A stretch of DNA of 64,000 nt from Nelumbo lutea (taxonomy: Eukaryota > Streptophyta > Magnoliopsida > Proteales > Nelumbonaceae): contig JAKGHH010000007.1 in NCBI GenBank assembly GCA_022828595.1, positions 64,964,727-65,028,726 on the forward strand. The letters run 5' to 3'. Below, one piece after another: positions 10,590-24,520 of this stretch. Position 1 is the first letter of the stretch. Every line of letters starts with the position of its first letter. Made by a program: the position numbers and the translations under genes. Below the pieces are notes generated by a model. The model did not search any database, had not been told where the DNA came from, and worked only from the letters and a program-made list of their open reading frames with translations.

Positions 10590-10741
10590 TGAATTGTCGC
10601 ATTTTAAAGTTCGGGGACCAAAGTGGAACTAGGCCCAAAAAAAGAAAAAAATAATTTCTTATTCATGATTATTATTATAAATAATACTACTATTGTTACT
10701 ATTATCATTTGGAATTGATGCCTACAATGCACATGCATACT

Positions 10742-11075
10742 ACTTTGGGGTAGTGACATATAGGTACTCTAAACTTTCAATTACAACACTTGAGTACCTT
10801 GAACTCTCAAAATAGACACTTGGGGTCCATCCGTTAGCATTCCGTCAGTTAAACATTGCATAATGTCAAAAATACCCTTCTCATGTATTTTTGAAATCAT
10901 TCTATGGAGTAAAATCATCATTAGAGAATGCTGTCATCGGAAAATTTGAATATATTATTTGTTATCCATTTGAGAATATATTATTTGGTTACCTAAGAAT
11001 GATCTCAGAAATACACGATAAGGATGTTTTTGGCATTATGTAATGTTTAATTGACGGAATACTAACGGATGGAAG
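10742..11075. mobile_element. Mutator-like MITE fragment
   Basis: GTCCATCCGTTAGCATTCCG near 10828 is mirrored by GACGGAATACTAACGGATGG near 11055, and TGTCAAAAATACCCTTCTC by the inverse near 11020. The left end carries TTGGGGTAGTGACATATAGG, like the ends of the element at 28491; the matching right end is missing, so it is truncated. Confidence 0.6.
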
Positions 11076-11159
11076 TCATTTTTGTTCTTCCCTGTTCGAC
11101 TTGGGCAACGGTTCGTGGGTTCTATTTTTTATTTTTCTTGTATTAAAAAACAAAAAATT

Positions 11160-11920
11160 CCACCTGTATCCTAACTCCTAGTTGAATTCGTAAGGGTTAG
11201 GGTTCAAATGAAAGTCATTTTTGTTCGTCCCTTCTCAGCTCTTAGCCGCTCAGTAACCTTCGACGACCTGTGACGGCTACCACCGTGAAGTACGATGTCT
11301 CACGCGCGATCGAAAAACGACGGTTGAGGCTTCCTTTACGGTGACCTATGGTGACAAGTTGATGTATTTCTCAATTCAAGCCTAAGCCATCAAGTGCAAG
11401 GATTTGCAGCGATGACCGTCGGTTATAGACCAAAATCTATAGCGATTGGCGGTTTAATCAGTTTCATCACTGATTTGTATCAGTTTGCAATGACAGTTTC
11501 TATCTTTTTACTCCCCAACCGGAGTTGTAGCAGCAATCATTGACGACCAGACTATAATCCACTAGTAGTTTATTTTTTGTAATTTTTTATATTTTTTCGT
11601 GTTTTTTATGTATATTTTGGAAATTTTTGTATTTTTTTCTATGTTTTCTATGTTTTATTATTTTTGTATATAGATAGTTTTAGTTTTCCATATGATGTTT
11701 TTTCCTGTATTTTCTGTATTTTATTTAATTTTTATATTATTTATAATTTTTATTTTAATTAATTTATGGCTTCATAGGCTGAACCTTTCGACCCGAACGA
11801 TTGAACCGCCGACACACCCGGAAAACGGTCCCCTGGCCGGTTCTGTTTCCGGATCGGTTTTCAAAACCTTTTTTGAGAGGGACAAAATAAGAAACGAGTA
11901 ATATGAAAATGGGTAAAATA
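11160..11920. other. Region upstream of RPL38, no gene recognised
   Basis: No convincing coding region. GAAAGTCATTTTTGTTCGTCC at 11210 nearly repeats the sequence at 11071, and a GGGTTAGGGTT motif lies at 11191-11200. A T-rich tract fills 11570-11770. A short segment near 11790-11870 with GGTTCTGTTTCCGGATCGG motifs looks like a hAT fragment. The proximal promoter of RPL38 probably lies at the right end. Confidence 0.5.
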
Positions 11921-11930
11921 GGAAATAGAA

Positions 11931-11939
11931 TTAGGGTTT
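11931..11939 (+). promoter_or_regulatory. telo-box upstream of RPL38
   Basis: TTAGGGTTT, the reverse of AAACCCTAA, lies 117 bp before the inferred start codon. This motif is well known in promoters and leaders of plant ribosomal-protein genes. Its place here supports the gene call and suggests growth-linked control. Confidence 0.6.
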
Positions 11940-12055
11940 TGAGGTCCATGAGCCATGATTCAGAACCATATAAATCTAATCTGCAATCCAGTCCTAGGGC
12001 CGGGACGTGCAACTTCGGGCGATTGGGTGCTTCTCTTCATTGAAAGCCAGCGAAA

Positions 12056-14104
<2,049 letters not shown>

Positions 14105-14960
14105 ATGAGGAGGATCTGAGCATGTTTCTGGGAGCAAGAGTTGTTGCTTTCTTTAGGTTCAATGTTACGTATTTTGAATTTATACCAGTGAATGTTGACA
14201 ATATATTTTTGGGGGTGATTTCGCCTTGATTTTGAACAGAGCACTATTAATTTTGATGTTCATTGATTGCGTCGCCTCACAGTCGCCATTTCTCTGTTAA
14301 ATGCCAGCTTCATGAGCCAAGTTAAACCAAGGAAATTTGTTTTATATATAACTTAAAAGGGAAGGCCGTGAAGAGTACCTTGTAGCCTGTGGTCAACCTT
14401 GATTTCTGAATAGACTTGTTTTTGATCTAAAAAATGGAGAAATTAGATTATCGTCATCCTATTAGAAAAAGATTCAAGTAAAATGAAATGCTTTTCAGGT
14501 CATTGGTTAATTTATTAATGGATTGTTAACAGTTGAATCCGATCCAATCCGGCAGAAGTGTAATGGATTAGATTCTATTCGATTTAGATTGTTGGTATGA
14601 TAGAAATCCAACCCATGTGTTTTACCATCATGCCCAGCCTTCTTTTAGATTGAATCTGGGCATTGCATGATTTGAGGTCAAAAGATGGGAATTTGTTGAC
14701 TCATGAGTCATGACTGATACCTGAGGTTCAATTATGCCTTGTAAGCTTTTTGTACTGGAAATCAAAATAATAAAATGGAAGGTTAGGGCATTGGCCAATG
14801 GGTTCAACCAGGATGCGACATCATACCTAAAAAAGCCCGAACGCTAGATTCGTGCATCTAGTCTCGGTTAAGGTGTAGTGGAAAATCTGGGACACAAGTC
14901 CACCTATACTCAAGAGGTAACATCTGAGCCCCTCGGTGATCCACCGCACATCCTCGCCGT
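14105..14960. other. RPL38 3' flank, no gene recognised
   Basis: The start of this stretch should hold the 3' untranslated region. I see no strong AATAAA signal and no other coding region. A GATTAGATTCTATTCGATTTAG-like stretch (14565-14590) looks repeat-derived. Confidence 0.45.
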
Positions 14961-15085
14961 GTATTGGTAACATCTCTCGATGATGATGTCAGTTCTGATA
15001 CTATTCTGATACTATCATTGAGAGATGTTTCCAATACACAACAGGATATGCTGTCATCATCGGGAGATGTTTCTAATACACGATA
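14955..15085. repeat. Local inverted and direct repeat
   Basis: GTAACATCTCTCGATGATG (14965-14983) is repeated in inverse form as GTCATCATCGGGAGATGTTT (about 15053), and GAGAGATGTTTCCAATACAC occurs at about 15018. Together they can form a stem. The origin is unknown. Confidence 0.5.
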
Positions 15086-15460
15086 AACGTGCTGTAGGGC
15101 ATAAATCTAAACTTGTTTACAATATGAGCTGCTTGATTGGCATCTAGTGGAATAGCAGCGAAGTGATCTAAATTAGAAGATGAAGCATTCACGGTGGAAT
15201 CAAATTGTCCACCAACAGAAGTCGAATAATTGATTGAGCATCGCCTTCTAGCAATACTTGAGAGAACCCATATGGGAACTGCGAAGCAAGCAAAAGTAAT
15301 ACTTTCGAAAGCAACAACTTTGGGGGTACACTAAGGAATCCGGTAAGACCACAATGATCTCGTACCACAAGCTCGGTAGAAGCAGCAGAGGCCAGTGGCT
15401 ATGAAACATTGAAACATTTATCTTTATAATGCCGGTTGGAGGTTTACACAATTACACAAT
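15065..15460 (-). pseudogene. RNase H-like remnant of a LINE
   Basis: The minus strand reads KPPTGIIKINV, then after frameshifts RDHCGLTGFL, LLEGDAQSII and DANQAAHIVNKF. These are the spaced landmarks of the non-LTR RNase H domain (W.PP..G..KIN.D; VRD..G; LEGD...I; N..AH.LA). Stops and frame changes throughout mark it as dead. The family call rests on motif order only. Confidence 0.5.
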
Positions 15461-15930
15461 TGACGCCCTAGAGGAATAGAGGCCTCCTGAGGAGCAAGTA
15501 TGGTAGTGTCACTGTCAAGTACTTCGTTTATTACAAGTAGATGAATCTGAGAATGACATTTTGTGATGACTTGTATGGGAATAAAAAAGGATATCTTCAA
15601 AAAACATGTGAGTTTCGATCATGCCAAATTCGGTTCACAACTAACAACACCTCGTATAAAGTAATAAACATCCATCTGTAGTTCGCTGAGAATTCTTTTC
15701 TTGCTTCCACCAAAATAATATATGATCACTCACATCAAAATTTGGGAGAACATCTAGATGGAAATGCCACTCAAAGCCAAACCATATGGGGATGCATTGA
15801 AAGGGAAGATAAAGTGCTATAGTCATGCTCTAGTAGAAAAGATATTTAATACACTCTTCCAAATGAATAGTTTTAGCGAAGGAGGCAAGAACTGCATGCA
15901 ACCTAGATGTTTCCATTGCATGTCCTCATG

Positions 15931-17022
15931 TAGCGGTGGCAATTGGGCGGGTTGGGTTGGGTTTGATTTGAATTGAGTTTTAACCTAATTCATCTAACCC
16001 GTCAACCCATTAATGACCTAGTTATATAAAATTAAATGGGTTGGGTTCAACTCAAACCCGCTTTAACCCAATCCAATCCACCCAAATTCTTTAATCTTAT
16101 ATTTATATACTTAAAAGAAAAACTTTCTCTCTCTTGACAAATAAGTTGGTTATAGCTTGGTGGTAATAGTAGTTGCTATATATGCAGGTGGTGAAGGTTC
16201 AAATCACATTATATCCATGCTATTTTTACACAAGTAGCAAAGCCATTTGACTATGTTTAGGTTTTGGGTTTGACCAAACAACTTAGGTTCAAACCGATCA
16301 GACCAACTTGAACTATCTAATTGGATTGTTTTCAAGCTAATCGCATTAAGACTGGTTGAACCATTTGGATTCGGATCAGTCTTGTTGGACCAAACCAGAT
16401 CGGTTCAATCAATGGTAGATTGACTTGGCCGGCCCATATCAAGTTTGTGCATGAGTTTGGTTGAGTTGTACAGATACGAGCCGGACCGGGCGATCCAAAC
16501 CAGGCAAAGCAAGCATGGTAGATTTTGGGTCGGGTTGGACTGAACCATCCCACCTGGTCCCGTTTTGGATCCTGGTCAACTTGGATCGGCCTGCCTGGGC
16601 CGGGTTGGGTTCAAACTGGGCTGGGCGACCCAAACAAACCAAACTGAGGTGGTCAGGTCTGTTCATATTTAGACCAAGTTGAGCTGGTCTGAACTCGAGT
16701 CAAGTTGATTTGGATTTATGTTGAATTTGGTGAAATGTGTTAATTTAAGATAAAATTAAATTTAATCAATAATTAATAGAAAATTAATGCATTAATTATA
16801 AATTATTTCATTCAAATGAAGAAAATTAAAAACAAAAAGATAAGAAATTAATACTTATATTTGTAGTGGTTAATCCAATAGTTATCCACAACCAACCCGA
16901 CCCAACCCAATCCATTAAAATTGACCTAATGGGTGATCAATTCCATTTCGAACCTGCCAAGTAAATGGACAGGTTGGGTGGATTAGATACTGAGTGGGTT
17001 GGGTGAAAAATTGTCACCCCTA
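15931..17022. mobile_element. Non-autonomous hAT element, 1.1 kb
   Basis: The ends TAGCGGTGGCAATT and AATTGTCACCCCTA form a 14-bp inverted repeat with two mismatches. The flanks TCCTCATG (15923-15930) and TTCTCATG (17023-17030) are an 8-bp duplication with one change. The arms carry GGTTGGGTT motifs; no transposase is present. It holds a tRNA-like segment at about 16143-16205. Confidence 0.87.
16143..16205 (+). other. tRNA-derived (SINE-like) segment with A and B boxes
   Basis: TAGCTTGGTGGTAA (16153-16166) fits a Pol III A box and GGTTCAAATCAC (16195-16206) a B box, about 30 bp apart as in tRNA-derived SINEs. No poly(A) or flanking repeats were found, so this may be a SINE head only. It lies within the hAT element. 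Confidence 0.5.
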
Positions 17023-17461
17023 TTCTCATGTAAGAAGGAACTAATAGAGCCACTAGGCAAGTCAACCATTTATGGTAATAGGTTATCAATCAACTGTTAT
17101 TTGTAACATTTGTGGGGGTTGTGATTGATCAAAGTTATTTTTTGTATCTTACCTTTCTAGAAACATAGATGTTGCCACTGTTAGTGCAAAGGAAAGAAGA
17201 ATTGTAAATTGACTCATGGTATGGTATGCATAAATTAGACGTAGTCCAGGATGGCGGTAGAACTGCACAATGTGGGCTCTATCTCGTTTACTTGGACTAG
17301 AGATTATTTTTTAGCATTTTTTTAATGTTCTCTATGTTTGGAGACGTTTATGCCACCTAGCTGTTGAACATCCGTTTCCTCCAAGGCTCCAACCCTGTAT
17401 TGATAAGGCACTACAGTACGGGGTGAATTTGGTGATGCATGGTTAACTCCATATCCTCCAC

Positions 17462-17475
17462 CGGGGGGGGGGGGG
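17462..17475. repeat. Poly-G run
   Basis: A run of about 13 G's. Such runs are prone to length errors. It lies left of the hAT transposase remnant and may be part of that element's end. Confidence 0.8.
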
Positions 17476-17879
17476 CAAAGCTAATATGATTGTTCAATCT
17501 AATGCATGATTTTAAATACTAAAATAAGGAATTCTATTATATATTAACTATAGAATACATAATTTATATCTAACTAACTTATATATTCTATTGTGAAAGA
17601 ATGAGAGTATAATGAATAAAAAAATTATACCTCTTCACTTTTTAAGTTGGGTTTATTGCACTTTCATCAAGTAGAAATCATCTATAATCATGTCTACGGT
17701 ATAATTTTCAATAATTCCTCTTTCAATGTAGACAAACAAATAATTTGTGAGAAAGTCATCTTCCATCCTATTGCGAAACCTGGTTTTAATAATTTTCATA
17801 GCTGAAAAACTTGCTCAATATTTGTTGAAATGGGAAGAGTCAAAATAAGTCGAATCAATCTATCAATTAAATGATTAAT

Positions 17880-19480
17880 TTTTCACTTTTTAGTTGCCAC
17901 CAATCATCGACATAAATCACTAATGGTAGACAAGTTCTGCAAATTTGGATGGTTGGGCACATCAAGCTTATAATATTGCAATTGATATCTCAATTGATTT
18001 TTTTCTTGATCATAAAAATCTAAAGGATAAAATTTCTCGACCAAATTACATATACCATCAACTTTGAAGGATTTATAAGCATCCCTAGGATCTAAAGTTG
18101 TATTCAAAATAAGAAGCATTGTTTCTTGTTCACTGAATATGCTATTTAAATCTTGTAATTGATGATTCATAGCAAATGTAAATATATATATTCGATAATA
18201 ATGCTCCATTATCACAATATCTTTTTGGCAAAAAGATTGAATTATATCTAAGGAGCATTCATATTAGGAGTTTGAATATCTTAGTGCTGACAAAACGATG
18301 CCACACTCTCTAAAAGAGCTTCTCAACTATCATCTGTCAATTTTTGTATCAACAATTTTGTTGTAAAGACTAAATGCATAACTTGAAATTTCTTTTGTAA
18401 ACCCTGATAAAGTACATTAGTAATTTCCATTATCTCCTTCATCACATGTAGAATAAATATAAAATCAAATGACATTAGCATTTTTACAACAAAAGTAGCA
18501 TTTCCACACTAAGAATATATTCTTTAGTAACTATTTTTTGAGAAATGAGAAAGTTGCATTAAACATCCTCATTAGACTACAAATTGAATTAAAATGAGAA
18601 CTTTACCTAGTATTTGCAAGTCGTTGCAAAGTGTCAATTTGATTAATCTCCCTTGTATTTCAATATCATCAATTGCAATCAAACGTGCAATTTCAGCTGC
18701 TTGGATAACTTGTAATTTATCATTAAACTTGTAGAAAGCATAAATGATCTTAGCAATAAAGTTAGTTTTGAAAGAAAGTGTAAACTTCAACTATTTCTCT
18801 AGATGCAACAATAAGAAGTTATAATTGATAGGTTAAGTAATGCACATAATATGTATAACAATCCTTAAGAAATAAAATTTATTGGTCACTCCATTTTCCA
18901 CGCATATTTATAGCTTTGTGATACCCTTGATCTCAAATATTTTGAATATTGAGGTTGTGACGAGATAAAACAAATGAAATCTTTTTTCTTTTTTAAGAAT
19001 TAACACAGTTGTATCTTAACATGTACCAAATCTAAGAACATATCCATCGCCATCAACAAGCATTACAACAATGACCATTTTCCTCTTCTAGATTCATCTT
19101 GAGCTTCATCAAAGATTAAGCAAATTTTGCATCTCCAATTTCTTTGTGAATTAAACTTTGCACATTTCTAGCAAAAATATGAAAGTTTCTTTTTGAATTA
19201 TTGGTGATGTGTATTTAGATAATCTAAAATTTTCTAAAGATTGCTTCTCCACCTTAATTAGATAATCTAAAATTTGTGGCCATAATCCTAAATCACAAAT
19301 TAAAGAAGCAATATTTACATTTTCTTGTTCAGTTTTTGGAGTTGGAGAATTGTGATTGGTAGGTGATTGCTTAGGAATTGTACTAATATTAGATGCAGGA
19401 ATTGGTTTACTAGATGTTGATTCTTGTGAATGTGAGTTATCAACATTTCTTTCTTTCTTCTTAAAAATGAATCAATAGTT
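17880..19480 (-). pseudogene. hAT-type transposase (TTF-type/DUF4371 family), degraded
   Basis: Read on the minus strand from 19480 down, the order matches the plant hAT-like TTF-type zinc-finger proteins. First a Ser/Lys-rich N-terminus, then LICDLGLWPQI (about 19300). Next DEAQDESR and VMLVDGDGYVLRF (about 19080-19110) and, near 18700, a degraded central domain. Last is the dimerisation region HQLQDLNSIFSEQETMLL with LVEKFYPLDF and ISDLCR in the open stretch 17904-18215. There are many stops and gaps. I could not define terminal repeats, so whether an entire autonomous element was present is unknown. Confidence 0.68.
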
Positions 19481-19499
19481 TCTCTTAAGTATGTCTTAA

Positions 19500-21130
19500 C
19501 ATAAAAAAGTTAAATCAATTCATTACTATTGACTAAATTTCTATAATTGAAATACTGTCACATAATGATATGGAATAAAATGACATAATATCAAAACAAT
19601 TAAATAAGAGTATAAATCTACAATACAAATAAGATATGAAAGTTTGAACCAATGGTCGGAATTAATGAATTAAATAAAAAGCAACTAAATAAGGGTATTT
19701 TATTTTAAATATATAAAAATTCGAATATAGATTTAATGAATTAACATATTATAAGGATAGAATGGAAATTTATGTAAAAATAAAGAGTATTATATGTTAA
19801 GCAAGTGGTTCCACAAATTTCTTTTAAGTGTTTTTCCTTTGTTGTTGATTAATTAATTAAGAAAAAAACATTTATTATTGGGTATTCGGGTATAAATAAT
19901 GTTTTTGTAATTTATTATTTCCAACTATGTGATGTTTAATACTTTGAGGTTTTATATATTTTCTCTTTTTTAAATTGGTTCTTTTTTTTTTTTTAAATTG
20001 CTTACCAAAAAATAATTGAATTTTTTTTTTTCCTTATTAATAACAAGGGAGAGGGGGGTTAGCTAGGCCAAGGTAGGTGGGTTGGGTAGGGGGTGGCCAA
20101 GTGGGTGGGCTTAGTAGGGGGTTGATTAGGCAAGTGGGTTGGGGCAGGCGGGTTGGGCATTGTGCTAGGGACTAAGGTGTGCTTGCGAGGCTACAACCCA
20201 CGTGTGTGGGCGCAAGTCCCTTTTGTGACTTTTGTCGAGCATGTGGGGCCTATAGCTTTTAGAGGCTATTTACTTTTAAAATTGGTTCCTCATTCGGGCA
20301 TTCTCATTAATTTACACTTACATTGAAGGAATAATTAAAAAAATACATCAATAAATAAAACAAAAATGAAAAAAAACGTAAAATCCAAAAGATTTAAAGT
20401 TGTACCATGCACTTCTAAATTTGCAACTTGTTATTCCAAATTCCAACAATGAAGTTATGAACAATCCGTCTTGAGTGAATAAATTTTAGACTTTTTAGTT
20501 TGCATAATGACAAAAAAATAATAAAAAAATTAGTACAAAAAATCAAATTGATCTTGAATTCATGGTTATAAATAAAAAATAAAAATAAAAACCTTTTTAA
20601 CTTTAGGCTTTTACTGTGTAGTCTCTACTCTTTTTGTATTATTCAATTTCAATCTATATTATGTTCAATTCAACTTCTATTGACTACTCGTCAGGAATTA
20701 AAAAAAAATTAATGGTAAAAACCAAGAAATAAACAAATAATTAAAATTTGCAATTAAACAATTGATTCATCATTCATTGTATTCAACTATTAATTGTGGA
20801 TTGGGATTTGAGAATCTAAAAAGTAAAAACAAAAATAATACTCAAATCCCAAATGGGACTCCTGGTTTTGGCAAATGGCACTCATTGTTTAATATTGCTT
20901 CCAATACTTGATGTAATGAATTAATGATGTTTAGAACATCAGATGTTAGGCAATAGGCACTAAAGCTTCATAGTCACAGTTCACTCTTACTGTTCAAACC
21001 TTAAGCTACATTATTCACATATCACAAACTCTGTTGAAGCCTTTGGTGGTTCCAGACTTGCTTCACGACCAGGATTTAACTTTTAAAGACTTGAAGTTTT
21101 TTTTTTGGTTTGTTCACTTGAATCTTCCTT
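19500..21130. other. AT-rich region, no gene recognised
   Basis: Mostly AT-rich, with one GC-rich patch at 20045-20160 made of GGGTTGGG/GGGTGGGC motifs. No open frame resembles a protein I know. Confidence 0.5.
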
Positions 21131-21139
21131 GGTTCTATC

Positions 21140-21660
21140 TAGGCATGTAAATGGAACGAATTTGAATTGAATCAAGTCGTATTTGAATTCGATTTGATAT
21201 TCGTTGAATATTCAAAACCATTAACTGAATTCGAATTCGATTAAAGAATCAAATATTCAATTCTATTCGAATTCGACTAATTGTATAAACATAAAAACCC
21301 TGTTCTAAAAATCAAACTAAGAAGGAAGAAACCCCTTTACCGTTGTTATCAATTGTGAACAAGGAGGAAAAACATGAAAAATAAAAAACCATAATGGAAA
21401 AGAAAAAAAATGCTTTAAAAAATCAAGAACCAAAATGAAAAGAAAAAAATTCGACCACAAAACCTTGAACAAACAATGCAAAGAATAAAGGAAGAACATG
21501 AGATCTTCGATGATAGCTCCATAGAAGTCGAAGTTCAAACATAAAAAATGGAAACACCATGAAACCCCTTTATCTTCAACAATGCCCAGTTCGAAGTTAA
21601 AACATCAGAAATGGAAACACCATGAATGTGATAAAATCCTTCATCTTTAACAATACCCAA
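21140..21660. repeat. hAT-like arm and local direct repeat
   Basis: 21143-21290 begins TAGGCATGTAAATGGAACG and is full of GAATTCGA/TTCGAATTC palindromic motifs, like the arms of hAT MITEs, but no matching right end was found. Next, GGAAACACCATGAA occurs at 21549 and 21612 within about 65-bp direct repeats (AGTTCGAAGTT near 21589 matches GTCGAAGTTC near 21526). Confidence 0.5.
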
Positions 21661-22047
21661 TATTCTATCCATCTCTATGCACTAAATTTGAATAGAAATT
21701 GGAATCTAGAAGCTGAAGTTTGAACAAATACAATAGCTTCGGCCTTGCAGGGTTATAAGTTAACGAGGGACGAGAGATAAGAGAAAGGGAAGGAAAGCAG
21801 GGGAGACGTGAGACAGAGAGATCAGTCTTGCAGAGTAGGGAGGACGGGGGGAGAGATGAGAGAAAGGGAGGAAAAATAGGGGAGATAAGAGATAGAGATG
21901 GAGAGGGGTTAAAGTACGTCAATAAAAGTGACATCAAACTGTAAATGCAGTCAGGTCTTATCTATCAATCGTTTTAGTTTTCTTTTTTTAATCTTTTATA
22001 ATAAATGAGACTTTCTTATGAAAGGTAAGACACAAGAGATAATTAAT

Positions 22048-22048
<1 letters not shown>

Positions 22049-22078
<30 letters not shown>

Positions 22079-22079
22079 T
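22049..22079. repeat. CA/TA microsatellite
   Basis: Consecutive (CA)n and (TA)n tracts, followed by an ATTATA-rich stretch to 22120. Confidence 0.9.
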
Positions 22080-22132
22080 ATTAAGTTCGTAGTATTATAT
22101 TATAATATATTATATTATAATTCCGAATCAAT

Positions 22133-22827
22133 TGATGAATGGTGATTTGGCTCTACCTAACAAGAAGGGGACACGTGAGCATGATCTGATCAAGGGATGG
22201 CAGCTCAGCCTGGCAAGCCTAGTTCGCAATATTTGGAGCTTGGATATTCAACCACCTCGGCCCAAAACCCACCTCGATGTAGAGGCACATCGACATCCAA
22301 TCTAGTTAGAGACTAAAGAATCGAAGTACCAGCTCAGAGTTAATGACCCAAATCGCTACATAACCAACTCTAGAGGCCTCTCCAACAGATCCCAAGTTAC
22401 TCGAGATCATGATGACCTAACAGATCCTGACTTTTCCGAGATCATGATGAGAACTCGTCCCGGCTCCGTTAGAGTCGGAGGTGAAACGATAAGCCTTATC
22501 TACATATTGCTCCTTCAAAAGGAACAAACCTTATCTCTACACCCCGAAGATCCTAGAGCTCTTTCGTGAGACCCACGACTACTCCAGTATATAAAGACAG
22601 GAACCTCAAGGTAAAGGTATGTGTGATTACTCTACTCTCTAGCATTCAAGCTCTCAAGCATTCAACTCACATTTATAGCATACTTATTGACTTAAGCATC
22701 AGAGCGACCTCACCGGGTTAGTTACCCTAGGTTCTCTGATAGATTGTTTTGCAGATTGATCCAGCTTGTCATCCATCGGGAGTCTGGATCGCCCTCCAAC
22801 TAGGAGTAGTCAGATCGCGCACCATCA
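22133..22827 (+). repeat. Gypsy solo LTR
   Basis: A 695-bp relative of the LTRs at 52208-52951 and 54968-55712. It shares the start TGATGAAnGGTGATTTGGC, the TATATAAAG box (22588-22596) and the end TAGTCAGATCGCGCACCATCA. No internal region adjoins it, so it is a solo LTR left by recombination. I see no matching 5-bp flanks, which suggests age or a rearranged origin. Confidence 0.88.
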
Positions 22828-23469
22828 AGTTGACTTAGTTATATACTTTATTTAAAGTATTTTTGTTTCTCACCAAAAAATTCTACTAAATTCAATAATT
22901 TTAATAATATAAAGTTTGTGTTTAAAACCAACATGAAAATAAAACACTCATTTAATGGCAGGTAAGTAGTTCAACCATTTGTGACAAATGGTCCAACCAA
23001 TGGTTTTATAATTAAATAGTAAAATTTTGAAAATAAATAAAATGTAAATATTACAAAAATTACAAAAATCTTTAAAAATTTTATGTATATTTCTAATATT
23101 ATATATCTATCATATTAAACAATAATAAGTATAAAATACAATAAGTATTTTTATTAATGATGGAATTTAAATACAAGACTTAAAACTGACCCTGAAATAA
23201 AATCATTTTTCTATTCAAGTGGTGGCTAAATGGTTCAACCTTTTAGGTCAAATGGGTTAACCTATGATGTCATAATTAAATAATAACAATTTTAAAAAGA
23301 TAGAGACATAAAAAACTATTAAAACTATAGAAATTTGCTAAAAAAATGTTGGTGCACCTCTAATACTATGTATTTAAGATATTAAACAAAATTAAGTTCG
23401 ACAACTAAGAATCATTTCTATTAATGATGGAAATAGCATAAAATATTAAACTAACTTGAAAAGAAAACT

Positions 23470-24060
23470 ATTTTGCATTTAATTGTGGTCACTGATCCCA
23501 CATATACAAATTGGGTGGGCTTAACTTGAGACTAGACCCAACTAAAATTTTAGACAAACTGGCTTGGATTTTTGGCCCTTGAGTTAGGCCTAGGCCTAAT
23601 CTCAGAAGTTTGGGCTTTTCTACTTTTCAACTTGGGTCCATGCCTAGCCTTTAGGTAGCCCAATTCAGGATTAACTACATACATACATACATACATACAT
23701 ACATACATACATACATACATACATACATACAATACATACATACATACATACATACATACATACATACATACACATACATACATACATACATACATACATA
23801 CATACATACATACATACATACATACGTACGTACGTACATGCATACATACATACATATTTGCATATATGCATGCATTTAAAATTATACACATATGTTTATG
23901 TCAAATTTAGTTGCAGGGGCATCAAATTTCAATGTATATTGGGCTCAAGTTGAATATGTCAAAGCTTAACTTTGGTCTTTAGCCTTAGGCCTAATGCATA
24001 GGGTTGGACTTGGGTTGAGCTTAAGTTGAACATAAACTTTGCCCAACCTATTTGACTTGC
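23470..24060. mobile_element. Probable insertion within the tandem repeat
   Basis: This block lacks the landmarks of the flanking units. It has GGGCTTAACTTGAGACTAG-like and GGGTTGAGCTTAAGTTGAAC-like arms facing each other around the microsatellite, as in hAT MITEs with family-name-like GGGCTT motifs. Exact ends and duplication were not found. Confidence 0.4.
23678..23855. repeat. CATA microsatellite, about 175 bp
   Basis: An almost uninterrupted (CATA)n run with a CGTA patch near 23825 and small breaks at 23731 and 23771. Open frames across it (Met-Tyr-Val-Cys repeats on the minus strand) are artefacts. Confidence 0.97.
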
Positions 24061-24520
24061 ATCATAGTGGACCAATTATTTGGATAAAATGGGTTAACCA
24101 ATAATGTCATATTAAATAATAAAAATTAAAAAATAGATAGGACTACAAAAAATTACAAAATACATAAATTTCTAAATAAATTTAGCATATTTAACATAGT
24201 ATAAATTTGTCATAGTAAACAAATATAAATGTGATAAAAATAATTATTTTTAGAATTAATTATAGAAATGGAATAGAAAATTTAAAGTTTCCCAAAAATG
24301 AGATATCTTTTCTTTCAAATCAAATTGGTTAACATGATGTCAGAATAAAAAATAGATGAAAATAAAAACAAGAATTATATAAATATGATATTATTTTATT
24401 TGTCATATTAAACCAAAAGAAATCATCATCATCAATGCCTTATCCCTACTATATGGGATCAGCTATATGAATCCTACTTTGGCAATCCCTTTTATTTAAT
24501 AAGGTGTAGCATGCCATTTC

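Larger units (their letters stand above)
9141..10640. mobile_element. Palindromic Mutator-like MITE, split by a nested element
   Basis: The left arm (GGGCTTAGTGTCATTTTGG, then ACTTTAAAATACGATAATT) is mirrored on the right by GAATTGTCGCATTTTAAAGT and CCAAAGTGGAACTAGGCCC. An inner arm at about 9226-9300 pairs with 9560-9625. Removing the insertion at 9626-10589 gives one hairpin of about 0.5 kb. No clear flanking duplication could be fixed, so the outer limits are approximate. Confidence 0.7.
22945..24415. repeat. Degenerate tandem repeat, unit about 250 bp
   Basis: Units begin near 22945, 23205, 24060 and 24320. Shared landmarks in order are AATGGTTCAACC or GGGTTAACC, TGTCATAATTAAATAATAA, ACAAAAATTACAAAA, ATATTAAACAA and ATTAATGATGGAA. 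The units are strongly diverged. A foreign block (23470-24060) with the CATA microsatellite interrupts the row. Confidence 0.65.

Noticed and set aside
14820..14960. A GC-balanced segment that looked organelle-derived
   Set aside because: I could not match it to any organelle gene from memory, and its surroundings are nuclear repeats.
16332..16682. Overlapping open frames on both strands
   Set aside because: They fall in the repetitive GGTTGGG/GACCCAAC arm of a hAT element and show no protein family features.
21665..21937. 90-residue Ser/Pro/Leu-rich minus-strand frame
   Set aside because: It is the complement of a GA-rich low-complexity tract, with no recognisable domain.
23550..23891. Open frames of repeated Met-Tyr-Val-Cys on the minus strand
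   Set aside because: They are translations of the CATA microsatellite in several frames at once.
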